Below are positions 7,957-15,753 of a DNA stretch of 64,000 bases, in pieces. Each line of letters opens with the position of its first letter. Positions within the stretch are counted from its first letter, which is position 1. Both the position numbers and the translations under genes were made by a program. Source of the stretch: Bacteroidales bacterium (GTDB lineage Bacteria > Bacteroidota > Bacteroidia > Bacteroidales > UBA932); assembly GCA_017519185.1 (NCBI GenBank), contig JAFWSX010000017.1:1-64000 (forward strand), written 5' to 3'. A model generated the notes under the pieces. That model was not told the origin of the DNA. It did no database searches and saw only the letters and a program-made list of their open reading frames with translations.

Positions 7957-9906
7957 TTATCGTCTGATGACCAGCATCGTGAGGTCGTCGCTCTGCTCGG
8001 CGCCGGCTACGAAGGCGTGGACATCTGCGGATATCTTGTCGATGATGGCAGAAGCCGATTGGCAGTCTGAGGTTCCCTCGGCAGCCTTCAGCAACCTTTC
8101 GATGCCGAACAGTTCGTGCGACTGGTTCTCAGCCTCGGTGAGTCCGTCGGTGTAGAGCAGCAGCGAACTGCCGGGATTGAGCGTTGTTGTCTGCTGAACG
8201 TATTCCCAGCCCTGGCTTATGCCGATTGCTATGTTGGGTTTCACATCCAGGACCCTGACGACAGAACCTACGATGACAGGAGCATTGTGTCCGGCGTTGC
8301 AATATGACAGTTCTCCATTGGCTATGTCGAGGATTCCGATGAAAAGAGTGACGAACATCATCGACTGATTGCGCTTGGACATATTGTCATTGAGCTCCTT
8401 CATTATTGCGGCCGGACTGTCATTGCTGTTGGCAAGCGTGCGGAACATCGCACCGGTGATGGACATTACCAAAGAAGCTGGAACACCCTTGCCGGATACA
8501 TCTCCAATGCAGAAGAAAAGCTTGTCATCTTTGATGAAATAGTCATAGATGTCGCCGCCCACAGCTTTAGCAGGGGTGAGCCGTCCTGATATGTCGATGT
8601 CACTTCCTCCCTGCTCGAGGGGAATCCCTTTCGGAAGCATTGCCATCTGTATCTTGCGGGCAATCTCAAGCTCTTGCTCCATCGAGGCTTGCTGGGCTGT
8701 GGCATCCTTCAGCTCTTCGATATAATTGGCAAGGGCGTGCTGCATATGTTCGAACGAATCGCGCAGCTGGTGGATTTCGTCATAGTGGTGAAGTTCGGGA
8801 AGCGGCGTATCGAAATGCCCCTCAGCCACCTGTTCCGCCGAACGGGCCAGATATTTCAAAGGTTTTGTCGTATGCTGGATAGCCCTGCGGATGAGGAAAA
8901 ATGCGGCAAGAAGGCCTAGCGCCAGGAGGAGCAGGATGATTATGGCCAATACCTTTCCGGGCTCCCAGATGGTCTTGAACGGCACCACAACTCCCATCGA
9001 CCATCCGCTGTCGTGCAGCGGAGCATAGAAGACATACGACCGGATGCCGTCAATATCAGCAATCCTGACATTGCTCTTTCCTTCCATCATTTCCTGGCCG
9101 ATCTGGATGTACCTGTCATTGTTTTTGCCGCCGATATGATTGAAATAGTTGTCTTTCAAGATGCGTGCGGGATCCGGATGGGAGATGTAATCGCCTCTGC
9201 GGCTAAGAATGAAACTGTAAATGCGCTGGTCAAATTGCTGCGACCCTTTTTTGACACCGATCCCTTCAGATTTGTAAGTGACTTCCTGAAGGCGTTCGGT
9301 GAGCCAGGAGAGCGACATGTCAGAGCCAAAGGCTCCGACAGCTTTGCCTTCTTTATCCCGTACGGGCAATACATAAGAGCAAATCATATTGCCTGCCCCG
9401 GATTCATCAAAATAGGGCTCGGACCAGTACCCTTCTTCACTGCTGACCAGGCCTTTCAGATACCACTCCTGCGAAAAATAGTCGTGGCTCCCGGAGCCGA
9501 TCTGCTTCACATCTATGCTGCCGTCATCATAACGTCTGGCGTATGGCTCGAACCAGTGCCCTTTGGCAGGGTAATAATCAGGGATGAATCCTATTCCGCA
9601 GCCGGTGATATGGGGGTTGAGCCGCAATTCACTCACCAATGCTGATGCTACCTGATCAGGATCGGACAGGTGCTTGTAAATTTCATCGATATTGTTGGCA
9701 GATGATATTTCCACAACCCTGAACATTCCGGCTGTCCTCTCGCTGGCCATATTGAGGATGTCACGATAATGGTCTTTCAACACCGAAACCGTTCCACTTG
9801 CAGAGGAAATGACAATCAGGAAAGAAGTGATGGCCATCGTGAAGAGCATCACCAGGATTATACGCCGCATCAGGCGCCCGGAGAATGAGTGGAACTTCTG
9901 TTTCAT
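7957..9906 (-). CDS. Cache-HAMP sensor with SpoIIE/RsbU-type PP2C phosphatase
   Basis: A 649-residue membrane sensor. A first helix at residues 15-35 and a second at about 320-340 (VLAIIILLLLALGLLAAFFL) bracket an extracytoplasmic double-Cache-like domain (GYWSEPYFDESGAG, VLPVRDKEGKAVGAFGSDMSL). A HAMP domain, a short coiled coil (TAQQASMEQELEIARKIQMAMLP) and a PP2C/SpoIIE domain follow. Metal-site motifs are visible as GDVSGKGVPASLVMS and LLLYTDGLTEAEN. Such phosphatases usually dephosphorylate anti-sigma antagonist proteins. No anti-sigma or STAS partner lies nearby. The 3' end faces the barrel gene with 1 nt between the stops. A TATCTTTG box sits 6 nt upstream of its ATG. Confidence 0.9.
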   Translation of the reverse strand: MKQKFHSFSGRLMRRIILVMLFTMAITSFLIVISSASGTVSVLKDHYRDILNMASERTAGMFRVVEISSANNIDEIYKHLSDPDQVASALVSELRLNPHITGCGIGFIPDYYPAKGHWFEPYARRYDDGSIDVKQIGSGSHDYFSQEWYLKGLVSSEEGYWSEPYFDESGAGNMICSYVLPVRDKEGKAVGAFGSDMSLSWLTERLQEVTYKSEGIGVKKGSQQFDQRIYSFILSRRGDYISHPDPARILKDNYFNHIGGKNNDRYIQIGQEMMEGKSNVRIADIDGIRSYVFYAPLHDSGWSMGVVVPFKTIWEPGKVLAIIILLLLALGLLAAFFLIRRAIQHTTKPLKYLARSAEQVAEGHFDTPLPELHHYDEIHQLRDSFEHMQHALANYIEELKDATAQQASMEQELEIARKIQMAMLPKGIPLEQGGSDIDISGRLTPAKAVGGDIYDYFIKDDKLFFCIGDVSGKGVPASLVMSITGAMFRTLANSNDSPAAIMKELNDNMSKRNQSMMFVTLFIGILDIANGELSYCNAGHNAPVIVGSVVRVLDVKPNIAIGISQGWEYVQQTTTLNPGSSLLLYTDGLTEAENQSHELFGIERLLKAAEGTSDCQSASAIIDKISADVHAFVAGAEQSDDLTMLVIRR

Positions 9907-9911
9907 AGGGC

Positions 9912-9919
9912 CAAAGATA
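9912..9919 (-). promoter_or_regulatory. -7 promoter box for the PP2C sensor gene
   Basis: The minus strand reads TATCTTTG a few bases before the ATG at 9906, so the 5' leader would be very short. It is divergent to the box at 9955-9962. Confidence 0.65.
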
Positions 9920-9954
9920 CATATTTCAAATCAATCGAAAAGGCTGAAAATGAT

Positions 9955-9962
9955 TATCTTTG
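9955..9962 (+). promoter_or_regulatory. -7 promoter box of the steroid-type operon
   Basis: TATCTTTG matches the Bacteroidetes box exactly. It ends 5 nt before the ATG at 9968, so the message is nearly leaderless. It is the only promoter candidate I see for the five overlapping or closely spaced genes that follow. Confidence 0.65.
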
Positions 9963-9967
9963 CACGG

Positions 9968-10735
9968 ATGACTGCACTGATAACAGGCGGAAGCTCCGGA
10001 ATGGGGCTGGAATATGCGAGGCAGCTGGCGGAGCGCGGGTATGACCTGATACTCGTGAGCAACCGCCAGGACGAACTAGATACGGCCGCTGCGGCACTCC
10101 GCGCACAGTATCCCGTTGAGGTTACGGTGCGTTTCCAGGACCTGGCGCAGACCGACTCATCTGATCTGCTCTATTCCTGGTGCGTGGATGAAAAGAATAT
10201 CCTTCCCGACATCGTGGTCAACAATGCCGGGATGTTCTTTTTCAAGGAACTGGAAACGGAAGACCTTGTCCGAGTGCAGGCAATGCTGAATCTCCACGTG
10301 GCGACAGTGACGCGCACCTGCATCCTGTTCGGCAATGCGATGAAAAAGCGGGGAAGCGGATACATCCTGATAATGTCGTCGATGGCAGCCCGCCTCCCGG
10401 CGCCCGGAATAACTGTCTATTCTGCCACAAAAGCATATCTAAGGAGTTTCGGACGTTCGCTGTCTTTCGAGATGAAGCCCTATGGCGTGGGCGTGACTAC
10501 GGTCTGTCCTGCCGCTATCGCAACTCCTCTCTACCGTCTGAGCGAGAAATGGATGCGCCTTGGGGTGCGCACGGGCGTCATCCGGACGCCCAAATGGCTG
10601 GTGGCACGCGCTTTGCGCGGTATGTTCCGCGGCCGCCGTCTCATCAGTCCGTCCTTTATGAACATTTACCTGCCGGCATTGATAGCGTTGCTGCCGGCAC
10701 CAATCGAAGCTGCCTTATGGAAAAAGTTCAGGTAA
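9968..10735 (+). CDS. Short-chain dehydrogenase/reductase (candidate hydroxysteroid dehydrogenase)
   Basis: A 255-residue classical SDR. The NAD(P)-binding motif is TGGSSGMG at residues 7-14, NNAG is at about residue 85, and the catalytic Ser and YSATK lie around 138 and 151-155. A C-terminal hydrophobic stretch (SFMNIYLPALIALLPAPIEAALW) recalls membrane-associated SDRs of the 17-beta-HSD12/3-ketoacyl reductase type. I start at the ATG right after the TATCTTTG box; the longer open frame would run across the divergent promoter. It opens the operon with the 5-alpha-reductase and flavin reductase, so 3-keto/3-hydroxy steroid interconversion is a reasonable guess. Fatty-acyl or other ketones are possible too. 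Confidence 0.75.
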   Translation: MTALITGGSSGMGLEYARQLAERGYDLILVSNRQDELDTAAAALRAQYPVEVTVRFQDLAQTDSSDLLYSWCVDEKNILPDIVVNNAGMFFFKELETEDLVRVQAMLNLHVATVTRTCILFGNAMKKRGSGYILIMSSMAARLPAPGITVYSATKAYLRSFGRSLSFEMKPYGVGVTTVCPAAIATPLYRLSEKWMRLGVRTGVIRTPKWLVARALRGMFRGRRLISPSFMNIYLPALIALLPAPIEAALWKKFR

Positions 10736-11673
10736 CACTCCTTCTGCTGCTTTGCAGTTTGCTGCAGGCCAACGCACAGCGGGTGGAAACTGTGCCATTC
10801 GGTGACTTCGAGCACTGGACTGTCCGTCATATCCAGGAATCATCCATCCTCGGCGGTGAAGTCAAGACCATCTATGTCGTCGGTCCTGACGAAACGATAA
10901 ATAAAACCGCCCCTTACGATTATTCGAAAACCATCTGGGCGTCATCGAACGCCTATGCAAAAGTTTCCGGAATCACGAAGACCAGCCTGACGGTGGAGCC
11001 TGACAACGGCCCGAGCGGCAGATGCGCAAAGCTCACCACCCGCTTCGCATCCTGCAAGGTCGCTGGCATCGTGGAGATCAACGTGCTGGCTACCGGAGCC
11101 CTCTATTGGGGCAAGATGCTGGAGCCTGTGACCGGCGTTCGCAACCCCTATGCGTTTATGGACTGGGGAATCCCCTTCACCAGGCGGCCTTCGGCACTGC
11201 TGCTCGACTATAAGGCCGAGCTCCCCGCAACCGGCACCCTTACCAAAGGAACGACGTTCAAGCAGCAGACCTTCCCGGGCAAGGATCCCTGCCAGGTGGT
11301 GCTTCTTCTGCAGAACCGCAGTGAAGATGCCGACGGAACCATCCACGTAAAACGTGTCGGAACGGCAGTGCTTCGCATAGATGCTACGACCGGCGGCTGG
11401 AGGACTGCTGCAAGGGTTCCCGTGATATATGGAGATGCCAGCAAACAGGCTGGCTACAAGTCTTATATGGGACTGCTTCAAGGCGACAGCCGGTTGTATG
11501 CCGTAAACAGCCGCGGACAGAAAAAACCGATTCCCGAAGAAGGCTGGGCTGAGGCCGACACCCCGGTAACCCACGCCGTCCTGCAGATTATGGCAGGCTC
11601 CCACGGCGCTTTTATAGGTGAACTCGGCAACACGCTCTGGGTTGACAACGTCAAGCTGGAATATCCCCAATAA
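10717..11673 (+). CDS. Secreted PCMD-domain protein
   Basis: A 318-residue exported protein with signal peptide MEKVQVTLLLLLCSLLQANAQ. The body looks like the PCMD (putative carbohydrate metabolism) beta-sandwich: the early motif TIWASSNAYAKVSG, then GRCAKLTTRFA, and the end LGNTLWVDNVKLEYPQ. The start at 10717 overlaps the end of the SDR by 19 nt, indicating translational coupling. PCMD proteins normally sit near glycan-binding surface systems, so one inside an operon of steroid-type reductases is unusual. It may bind the substrate at the cell surface or in the periplasm. That role is a guess from context. Confidence 0.7.
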   Translation: MEKVQVTLLLLLCSLLQANAQRVETVPFGDFEHWTVRHIQESSILGGEVKTIYVVGPDETINKTAPYDYSKTIWASSNAYAKVSGITKTSLTVEPDNGPSGRCAKLTTRFASCKVAGIVEINVLATGALYWGKMLEPVTGVRNPYAFMDWGIPFTRRPSALLLDYKAELPATGTLTKGTTFKQQTFPGKDPCQVVLLLQNRSEDADGTIHVKRVGTAVLRIDATTGGWRTAARVPVIYGDASKQAGYKSYMGLLQGDSRLYAVNSRGQKKPIPEEGWAEADTPVTHAVLQIMAGSHGAFIGELGNTLWVDNVKLEYPQ

Positions 11674-11684
11674 CCAATCAGATT

Positions 11685-12455
11685 ATGTTCGATCCACATA
11701 CATTCAACCTCTTTCTGATAGGAATGGCCATCGTGGCCGTGATTGTTTTCTTTGCGTTGTACTTTGTCGATGCAGGCTACGGCAAGTTCTACACACCGAA
11801 GTGGGGCCCGTCGCTTGACAACCATCTGGGCTGGTTCCTGATGGAAGTGCCGGTGTTCATCGCAATGCTGCTGCTCTGGTGGTTCTCAGACCGCCGCAGC
11901 GACGGTATCCGTCTGATGTTCCTGCTCCTTTTCGAACTGCACTATTTCCACAGGTCCTTTATTTTTCCCCGTCAGTTGAGAGGCCACAGCCGTATGCCGT
12001 GGACCATCGTCCTGATGGGAGCTGTTTTCAATACGCTCAACGCTTTGATGCAGGGCGGCTGGATCTTCTATGTGTCACCTGCTGATTTTTATCCCGCTGA
12101 CTGGTATATAGGTCTGCCTTTCCTTGCCGGCACGGCTATTTTCCTTCTGGGAATGTATATCAACATCCAGTCGGACGGCATCATCCGCAACCTTCGCAAG
12201 CCAGGCGACACGGCGCACTATCTTCCCAAGGACGGTATGTTCCGCTATGTGACGAGCGCCAACTACTTCGGAGAGTTCACAGAGTGGGTCGGGTTCGCCA
12301 TCCTCACCTGGTCCTGGGCCGGGGCGGTCTTTGCGCTCTGGACCTTCGCCAACCTGGCTCCGAGGGCGGCACGTATCTACGACCTGTACAGCCGCGAGTT
12401 CCCAGACGAACTAGACACCGACCGCGTCAAGCGTATCATTCCGTTCATCTACTGA
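11685..12455 (+). CDS. 3-oxo-5-alpha-steroid 4-dehydrogenase (steroid 5-alpha-reductase, SRD5A family)
   Basis: A 256-residue polytopic membrane enzyme with about six or seven hydrophobic segments. It has the SRD5A signature blocks: LHYFHRSFIFP at about residues 86-96, a block near residues 160-178 containing NIQSDGIIRNLRKPGDT, then GMFRYVTSANYFGEFTEW, and the ending RVKRIIPFIY. Animal 5-alpha-reductases have nearly the same blocks in the same order, including the Tyr of HYFHR and the Glu pairs of GEFTEW implicated in NADPH and substrate handling. It would reduce the delta-4 bond of a 3-keto steroid to the 5-alpha product using NADPH. Family members in gut Bacteroidales take part in allo-bile-acid formation. 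It begins 11 nt after the PCMD gene and ends 10 nt before the flavin reductase. Confidence 0.9.
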   Translation: MFDPHTFNLFLIGMAIVAVIVFFALYFVDAGYGKFYTPKWGPSLDNHLGWFLMEVPVFIAMLLLWWFSDRRSDGIRLMFLLLFELHYFHRSFIFPRQLRGHSRMPWTIVLMGAVFNTLNALMQGGWIFYVSPADFYPADWYIGLPFLAGTAIFLLGMYINIQSDGIIRNLRKPGDTAHYLPKDGMFRYVTSANYFGEFTEWVGFAILTWSWAGAVFALWTFANLAPRAARIYDLYSREFPDELDTDRVKRIIPFIY

Positions 12456-12465
12456 CACTGCCCCA

Positions 12466-13716
12466 ATGAATAATACCGAACCTCTGTCTTCCCCCATCTT
12501 CACGCCGGTCACGATAGGTCCCGTGACGCTGCGCAACCGCGTCATCCGATCTGCCGCTTTTGAGAATATGGCCTACGGCAACAGCCCTACCAAGGACCTG
12601 TACGATTACCACGTGGCAGTGGCCCGCGGCGGGGTTGGAATGACCACTTTGGCCTATGCTTCCGTGAACCGCAGCGGCCTTTCGTTCGACGGCCAGCTAT
12701 GGATGCGCGAAGAGATCGTTCCAGGCCTGAAGAAGATCACCGACGATGTGCACGCTGCCGGAGCGAAGTGCTCCATCCAGCTCGGCCATTGCGGCAATAT
12801 GACCCACCGTGCAACCTGTGGGTGTATGCCGGTGGGAGCTTCAAGCGGGTTCAACCTCTATTCTCCGACCTTTGTACGGGGGCTCAAGGTTGCTGAGATC
12901 GATTCTCTTGTGGAGGATTTCGGCAAGGCCGTGAACCTGGCTCGCGAGGCCGGGTTCGACTGCGTGGAGATCCACGCCGGCCACGGCTATCTGATAAGCC
13001 AGTTCCTGTCGCCCTATACAAACCACCGCCACGACGAGTACGGCGGCTCGCTGGAAAACCGTATGCGCCTTATGCGCCGTGTCATCACCAGGGTTATGGA
13101 GGCCGCCGGAGACGATATGGGAGTGATAGTGAAGATGAATATGCACGACGGTTTCCGCCGCGGAATGCAGGAGGCTGAGTGCCTGGAAGTGGCGCGCGAG
13201 CTGGAGCGTCTGGGTGTCCACGCCATCGTGCTTTCGGCCGGTTTCGTGAGCAAGGCGCCGATGGAGGTGATGCGCGGAGCGATGCCTCTCAAGACGCTGG
13301 CCCATTATATGGACCTGCGCAAATTCTGGTGGCTGAAGGCTCTTGTCCGCTGTTTCGGCCGCATAATGATTCCGACCGTGCCCTATAAGGAAGGTTATTT
13401 CCTCGATGATGCCAAGAAGTTCCGGGCAGCCGTGAAACTGCCGTTGATATATGTGGGAGGCCTTGTGTCCCGCGCAAAGATGGAAGAAGTGCTTGATGCC
13501 GGCTTCCAGGGCCTGCAGGTGGCACGTGCTCTGGTGCGCGACACCGACTTCGTCAGGAAACTGCAGCGTGGCGAGATTGACTGCAGCCCCTGCGGCCATT
13601 CAAACTATTGCATCGGCCGTATGTACACCCTCGAAATGAAATGCAATACCTGTGTGGCCAACCTGCCGGAGAAACTCCGCAAAGAGGTTGAGGCTGCAGA
13701 GAAAAGGTGGAAATGA
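12466..13716 (+). CDS. Old Yellow Enzyme-type NADH:flavin oxidoreductase with C-terminal cysteine cluster (candidate 5-beta or enone reductase)
   Basis: A 416-residue FMN TIM-barrel enzyme. Seen directly: the N-terminal LRNRVIRSA, the active-site region EIHAGHGYLISQFLSP followed by YGGSLENRMRL, the phosphate-binding end of the barrel (IYVGGLVSRAKMEEVL), and a terminal cysteine cluster, CSPC-x5-C-x12-C-x2-C. The cysteines resemble the 4Fe-4S site of 2,4-dienoyl-CoA reductase and BaiCD/BaiH-type bile-acid enone reductases. The extra C-terminal FAD/NAD domains of those roughly 640-residue enzymes are absent, so another electron donor may be needed. Placed next to a 5-alpha-reductase, it is a good candidate for 5-beta or other enone reduction. 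The substrate is inferred. Confidence 0.85.
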   Translation: MNNTEPLSSPIFTPVTIGPVTLRNRVIRSAAFENMAYGNSPTKDLYDYHVAVARGGVGMTTLAYASVNRSGLSFDGQLWMREEIVPGLKKITDDVHAAGAKCSIQLGHCGNMTHRATCGCMPVGASSGFNLYSPTFVRGLKVAEIDSLVEDFGKAVNLAREAGFDCVEIHAGHGYLISQFLSPYTNHRHDEYGGSLENRMRLMRRVITRVMEAAGDDMGVIVKMNMHDGFRRGMQEAECLEVARELERLGVHAIVLSAGFVSKAPMEVMRGAMPLKTLAHYMDLRKFWWLKALVRCFGRIMIPTVPYKEGYFLDDAKKFRAAVKLPLIYVGGLVSRAKMEEVLDAGFQGLQVARALVRDTDFVRKLQRGEIDCSPCGHSNYCIGRMYTLEMKCNTCVANLPEKLRKEVEAAEKRWK

Positions 13717-14519
13717 ACCCCAAAACCATAATTACAGGTGCCACGGGCAGTATGGGAGCGGCAGCCGTAGAGGCTCTCTCCCTTCAGGGAATACCCGTCA
13801 TTATGGCCTGCCGCAACCTCGCGAAAGCCGAAGCGGTCAAGGCAGACATCCTTTCCCGCATTCCCTCGGCTGAACTGGACATAAGGGAACTTGACCTTGC
13901 CTCCCTGGCATCGGTAAGGGAATTCGCCGACGGCATCGGAGCGGGGGAGGCCTCGGCTCTCTTCAACAATGCCGGCGTCATCTCCAAAGGTTATTCCATT
14001 ACCGGAGACGGCTTGGAGAACACCTTTGCCGTCAACTATTTCGGGCCCTGGCTGCTGACCAGGCTGTTGCTTCCGAAGATGCCGGAAGATGCGCGGATCG
14101 TCAATATGATTTCACTGACCTGCCGCTATGTGCCGCTGACCGAACAGACACTGCACCCTGAGAAGAATGATTTCCGTCAGCTGAAGACTTATGCCAGTGC
14201 CAAAAGGGCGCTGATATCGTTTTCGATGGAACTGTCCCGCAGGTATCCGGCGCTGAGGGTCAATCTTGCTGACCCTGGCATCGTGGCCTCGGATATGATA
14301 GACCTTGGGCATTGGTACGACCCTCTGGCAGACGCCCTGTTCAAACCATTCTGCAGGAAACCCGAGGCTGGAGTACAGCCTGCCCTGCGTGCCCTTGCAT
14401 CCGACAAGTGCAACCGCTGCTTCATCGGGAAGTCGGACCGTGAGATTCCGGACCGATATGCAGATCCGGACCTCGACGCCCGCATCTGGGCGGAGACAGA
14501 AAGGATGATTAGTTTTTAG
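13713..14519 (+). CDS. Short-chain dehydrogenase/reductase, retinol-dehydrogenase-like
   Basis: A 268-residue SDR. Motifs: TGATGSMG at residues 8-15, FNNAG near 88, and a YASAK active site near 157. The layout (MACRNLAKAEAV, DLASLASVREFA, NTFAVNYFGPWLLTRLLLP) is that of the retinol dehydrogenase/WWOX-like branch. The ATG at 13713 overlaps the flavin reductase stop as ATGA, so the two are probably translationally coupled; an in-frame GTG lies 6 nt earlier. As last gene of the operon it is a candidate 3-beta or 3-alpha hydroxysteroid dehydrogenase. The 3' end overlaps the convergent aldo/keto reductase gene by 11 bp. Confidence 0.8.
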   Translation: MNPKTIITGATGSMGAAAVEALSLQGIPVIMACRNLAKAEAVKADILSRIPSAELDIRELDLASLASVREFADGIGAGEASALFNNAGVISKGYSITGDGLENTFAVNYFGPWLLTRLLLPKMPEDARIVNMISLTCRYVPLTEQTLHPEKNDFRQLKTYASAKRALISFSMELSRRYPALRVNLADPGIVASDMIDLGHWYDPLADALFKPFCRKPEAGVQPALRALASDKCNRCFIGKSDREIPDRYADPDLDARIWAETERMISF

Positions 14520-15702
14520 CTTTCTTCCTGAACATATACTTCCGGGCAACCGCTACTCCTACCCGGTAGGGAAGTGGCCGCAGCGCGCGGTCGGCTTCCT
14601 TCAGTTTCTTGCGGATGTCGATGCCCTGCGGGCAGAGTCTCTCGCACTTGCCGCACTCGATGCACTGGCTCGGGAAGGCCGGCTTCTCCCGCATCGAAAT
14701 GGTCTGGGCATATTGCCAGCGGCCTGAATGCTTTGACTCGGAATACATTGTGTTGTAGCACAGGAACGCTCCAGGTATGTCTACACCCTGGGGGCAGGGC
14801 ATGCAGTAGCGGCAGCCCGTGCAGCGCACTTTCTCGGTCTTGCGTATCTCCTTGCGGATGGCCTCGATAAGTGCCTGGTCTTCTGCGGTGAAACTTCCCA
14901 CTGCGGCTTCCGAGGCAGTCCGGACATTCTCCGCAACCATCTCGTCCGAGTTCATACCGGACAGGACCACGGTCACTTCGGGCTGGTTCCAGAGCCAGCG
15001 CAGCCCCCACTCGGCGGGGCTCCACCCCCTGGGACTGGCCTCGATGGCCTTCCTTGCGCCGGACGGCAGCGACTTTACGAGTTTTCCGCCTCTGAGCGGT
15101 TCCATTATGATGACGGGGATGCCCTTTGCCGCAGCTGCCTTGAGGCCGGTGACGCCTGCCTGGTTGTTCTCGTCCATATAGTTGTACTGGATCTGGCAGA
15201 AGTCCCAGTCATAGTCGTCCAGTATCTTCAGGAACTGGTCGGTGTTGCCGTGGTATGAGAACCCGATGTTGCGGATGGCTCCTGACTCTTTCTTCGCGGC
15301 GATCCACTTGACGATGCCGAGCTTCTTCAGTTTTTCCCATTGGGCGTAGTCAGTGATCATATGCATCAGGTAGTAGTCGATATAGTCGGTGCGCAGACGC
15401 TTGAGTTGCTCCTTGAAGTAATTCTCTATCGCGGGAGTGCGGTGGATCATATACTGCGGCAGCTTTGTGGCTATGTGGACTTTGTCGCGCAAGGCGTTAC
15501 GCTCCAGGATTTCTCCCAGCGCCACTTCGCTTCCGGGGTAGATGTAGGCTGTGTCGTAGTAGTTCACTCCGGCTTCGTATGCGGCGAGGATCTGCTTCTC
15601 CGCCTTTGCTAGGTCGATGGATCCCGCCGAGCGGCTGAAGCGCATGCAGCCGAATCCGAGGGCTGAGAGCTGCACTCCGTTTCTGTCTTTTCTGTATTGC
15701 AT
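14509..15702 (-). CDS. Aldo/keto reductase with C-terminal double 4Fe-4S ferredoxin domain
   Basis: A 397-residue protein. Residues 1-290 form an aldo/keto reductase barrel (LGFGCMRF, the Asp-Tyr pair in YDTAYIYPGSE, the Lys in IATKLPQ, the active-site-like MHMI). Residues about 300-380 hold two ferredoxin motifs, CTGCRYCMPCP and CIECGKCERLCP. This redox-fused AKR class is common in anaerobes; its substrates are mostly unknown. I start at ATG 15702, just after a TACATTTG box at 15717-15724; the longer open frame runs antisense into pgeF. It converges on the steroid-type operon with an 11-bp overlap, so it may share or oppose its ketone chemistry, but expression is separate. Confidence 0.88.
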   Translation of the reverse strand: MQYRKDRNGVQLSALGFGCMRFSRSAGSIDLAKAEKQILAAYEAGVNYYDTAYIYPGSEVALGEILERNALRDKVHIATKLPQYMIHRTPAIENYFKEQLKRLRTDYIDYYLMHMITDYAQWEKLKKLGIVKWIAAKKESGAIRNIGFSYHGNTDQFLKILDDYDWDFCQIQYNYMDENNQAGVTGLKAAAAKGIPVIIMEPLRGGKLVKSLPSGARKAIEASPRGWSPAEWGLRWLWNQPEVTVVLSGMNSDEMVAENVRTASEAAVGSFTAEDQALIEAIRKEIRKTEKVRCTGCRYCMPCPQGVDIPGAFLCYNTMYSESKHSGRWQYAQTISMREKPAFPSQCIECGKCERLCPQGIDIRKKLKEADRALRPLPYRVGVAVARKYMFRKKAKN

Positions 15703-15716
15703 GATGATGGTTCTAG

Positions 15717-15724
15717 CAAATGTA
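15717..15724 (-). promoter_or_regulatory. -7 promoter box for the aldo/keto reductase
   Basis: The minus strand reads TACATTTG, 15 nt before the ATG at 15702. Confidence 0.5.
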
Positions 15725-15741
15725 AAGATACGGATATTTCT

Positions 15742-15749
15742 TATCTTTG
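15742..15749 (+). promoter_or_regulatory. -7 promoter box for pgeF
   Basis: TATCTTTG ends 4 nt before the ATG at 15754 and fixes that start; the longer open frame would begin upstream of it. Confidence 0.6.
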
Positions 15750-15753
15750 TTAT

